Source of the DNA: Flectobacillus roseus
GTDB lineage: Bacteria; Bacteroidota; Bacteroidia; Cytophagales; Spirosomataceae
Assembly (NCBI RefSeq): GCF_030056665.1
Contig: NZ_JASHIG010000036.1
Length of the DNA: 64,000 bases
Strand: one strand, 5' to 3'
The notes beneath the pieces are model-generated. The model was not told the DNA's origin, made no database searches, and saw nothing but the letters and a program-made list of their open reading frames with translations. The position numbers and the translations under genes were made by a program. Positions 62,738-64,000 of the stretch are shown here, in pieces; positions within the stretch are counted from its first letter, which is position 1; each line of letters opens with the position of its first letter.

Positions 62738-63778
62738 ATGAATTATAACAAAAAACAGGGTGAGTTCCTTTTAGAAACAATTGAAGAGTGGCAAAAGCGA
62801 GGAACCATCAACGACGATACCGCCGAAAAACTAAAATCGGAAGTACAAATTCGACCTTTTGATTGGATGAAACTTGCTATCTATGCGTTTTGGATTGCCA
62901 TGATTTGTATCATTATTTCGGTAGCTACTGCACTCAAAGACAATCGTCTTATCGAACTCATCACCGAACTTTTTACTTCCTCTAATACAGCTATTTGTAT
63001 TGGTTTTATTGGTATTGCAGCGGGGCTGTATGCTTGGGGACTGAATCGTCGCAAAAATCATCCACAAAATCTGTTTAGCAATGAGACTATCTTTCTAGGA
63101 GGCGTATTGGCTACGGCAGTTGCAGTAGGCTATTTTGGAAAAGTCATCGACAATGGCAGCGGGCATTTTTCTATGTTATTTTTACTGTCTACCTTGATAT
63201 ATGCAGGCTTAGGGTTCTGGTTTCCTTCCACGCTAGTCTGGATTTTTGCCGTACTATCGTTCGGAACATGGTTTGGTACTGAAACTGGATATGCCTCAGG
63301 ATGGGGAGCTTATTTCATTGGCATGAATTATCCTATGAGATTTGTACTGTTTGGACTAATCTTGACTATTGCTAGTTTTTTTATTCCTAAAAAACCAAAA
63401 CTTGATGATTTCCAACATCCTACATACGTTTTAGGACTTTTGTATCTCTTCATTTCGCTTTGGATACTCTCTATTTTCGGTAATTATGGTGATATAGATT
63501 CTTGGTATCATGTAAAACAAATAGAGTTATTTCATTGGGGAATATTATTTGCTGGAGCTGCAATTTTGGCAATTTGGTATGGACTCAAACAGGATGATTA
63601 TACCTCCCGAAGTTTTGGAATTACCTTTTTGTTTATCAACTTATATACCAAGTTTTTTGAATATTTTTGGGACTCAATTCATAAAGCAATTTTCTTCTTG
63701 ATTCTTGCTTTATCATTTTGGTTTTTAGGTCAAAAGGCAGAAAAAATTTGGAATTTAGAGTTCTTAAAAGGAGAGTAA
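62738..63778 (+). CDS. DUF2157-like multi-pass membrane protein
   Basis: This 346-residue protein starts with a soluble region of about 45 residues (LLETIEEWQKRGTINDDTAEKLKSE) typical of DUF2157 proteins. About ten hydrophobic helices follow, the first LAIYAFWIAMICIIISVATA and the last IFFLILALSFWFLGQ. No enzymatic motif or charged relay is visible. The role of the family is unknown. It is a single gene after the AraC regulator; the gap of 161 bases suggests independent expression. Confidence 0.75.
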   Translation: MNYNKKQGEFLLETIEEWQKRGTINDDTAEKLKSEVQIRPFDWMKLAIYAFWIAMICIIISVATALKDNRLIELITELFTSSNTAICIGFIGIAAGLYAWGLNRRKNHPQNLFSNETIFLGGVLATAVAVGYFGKVIDNGSGHFSMLFLLSTLIYAGLGFWFPSTLVWIFAVLSFGTWFGTETGYASGWGAYFIGMNYPMRFVLFGLILTIASFFIPKKPKLDDFQHPTYVLGLLYLFISLWILSIFGNYGDIDSWYHVKQIELFHWGILFAGAAILAIWYGLKQDDYTSRSFGITFLFINLYTKFFEYFWDSIHKAIFFLILALSFWFLGQKAEKIWNLEFLKGE

Positions 63779-63832
63779 AAAGAATAAACAATTTAGTGGG
63801 TGATGAAGTAAGAATTTGTATTCCATCAGTAG

Positions 63833-63851
63833 AGACGCAATGATTGCGTCT
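63833..63851. repeat. Hairpin repeat agacgcaa-ttgcgtct, copy 2
   Basis: A perfect 8-base-pair stem (63833-63840 with 63844-63851) around TGA, again preceded by gtag. Differs from the copy at 47641 only in the loop. Confidence 0.8.
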
Positions 63852-63955
63852 AAAGCCATTTATATCTATCATATTAGCATCAAACATGAGTCATCCCGAA
63901 TTTTGTTGTGCGAAGTAGCACCATAGCATGTTTTGGATGGCCGTTCTCAATCGAT

Positions 63956-63987
63956 AAATCGGTGTCAAAGCATTTTGGCACCGATTT
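63956..63987. terminator. Hairpin near the right window edge
   Basis: Arms 63956-63969 and 63974-63987 pair over 14 bases with one G-U pair and a 4-base loop. It is probably a terminator for the DUF2157-like gene or for a convergent gene beyond the window. Confidence 0.6.
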
Positions 63988-64000
63988 CCTGTTCTATGAG

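Noticed and set aside
63636..63887. 83-codon minus-strand frame at the right end
   Set aside because: It overlaps the DUF2157-like gene and the agacgcaa repeat; no protein-like pattern.
1..64000. tRNA, rRNA, CRISPR array or insertion sequence
   Set aside because: No tRNA-like cloverleaf, rRNA segment, regularly spaced direct repeat or transposase was recognised anywhere in the window.

Overview
The window reads as chromosome of an AT-rich, aerobic member of the Bacteroidota, most likely an environmental Cytophagales-type bacterium (genus not determinable by eye). The reasons are a SusC/SusD pair, a hybrid two-component regulator, M56 and BlaI proteins of Bacteroidota style, PD40-OmpA proteins, and repeated promoter boxes of the TAnnTTTG type, two of them with TTTG exactly 19 bases upstream. 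No rRNA, tRNA, CRISPR array, transposase, integrase or phage gene was seen. No gene is visibly broken, and both window ends fall between genes.

Layout. 0.2-15.8 kb: a polysaccharide utilization locus with SusC/SusD, an AraC regulator, a SusR-like hybrid histidine kinase, a GH95 fucosidase or L-galactosidase and a GH2 beta-galactosidase; it probably imports and trims a galactose- and fucose-bearing plant or algal oligosaccharide. 16.2-24.2 kb: a Crp/Fnr regulator, a small orphan NAD-binding-like protein, a complete RND efflux operon (adaptor, pump, TolC) and a membrane class III nucleotide cyclase. 24.4-30.9 kb: an esterase, then housekeeping genes (ligA, dapA, rpe) with small proteins. 31.2-35.3 kb: two tandem PD40-OmpA outer-membrane proteins. 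35.6-44.7 kb: a surface-glycan group (acyltransferase 3, GT2, UGM-like FAD enzyme, a large unknown anchored protein, MBOAT and SGNH O-acetylation proteins).

44.9-47.6 kb: a peroxide-defence group of ahpD, ahpC and a divergent oxyR whose two redox cysteines fall at exactly the E. coli OxyR positions. 47.9-49.2 kb: a GH28 pectin hydrolase. 50.0-51.9 kb: a BlaI-like repressor and an M56 metallopeptidase with a TonB-plug-like tail, each preceded by the same dyad at the same distance from a -7 box. 52.2-58.3 kb: an M1 peptidase, a TonB-dependent receptor and an LgoD-like dehydrogenase. 58.6-59.2 kb: a PIN toxin with an abutting 51-residue antitoxin gene. 59.3-62.6 kb: a DUF779, aldehyde dehydrogenase and AraC module. 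62.7-63.8 kb: a DUF2157-like membrane protein.

Most transcription units are separated by long, near-perfect hairpins. Several intergenic spaces hold dispersed repeats: a 27-base element in inverted copies at 16.0 and 45.6 kb, and an agacgcaa/ttgcgtct hairpin at 47.6 and 63.8 kb. I did not find a clearly unprecedented system. The best leads are the twin BlaI operators with the plug-tailed M56 protein, the PIN toxin with its unrecognised antitoxin, the mycobacterial-style AhpC/AhpD pair, and the 882-residue protein in the glycan cluster.
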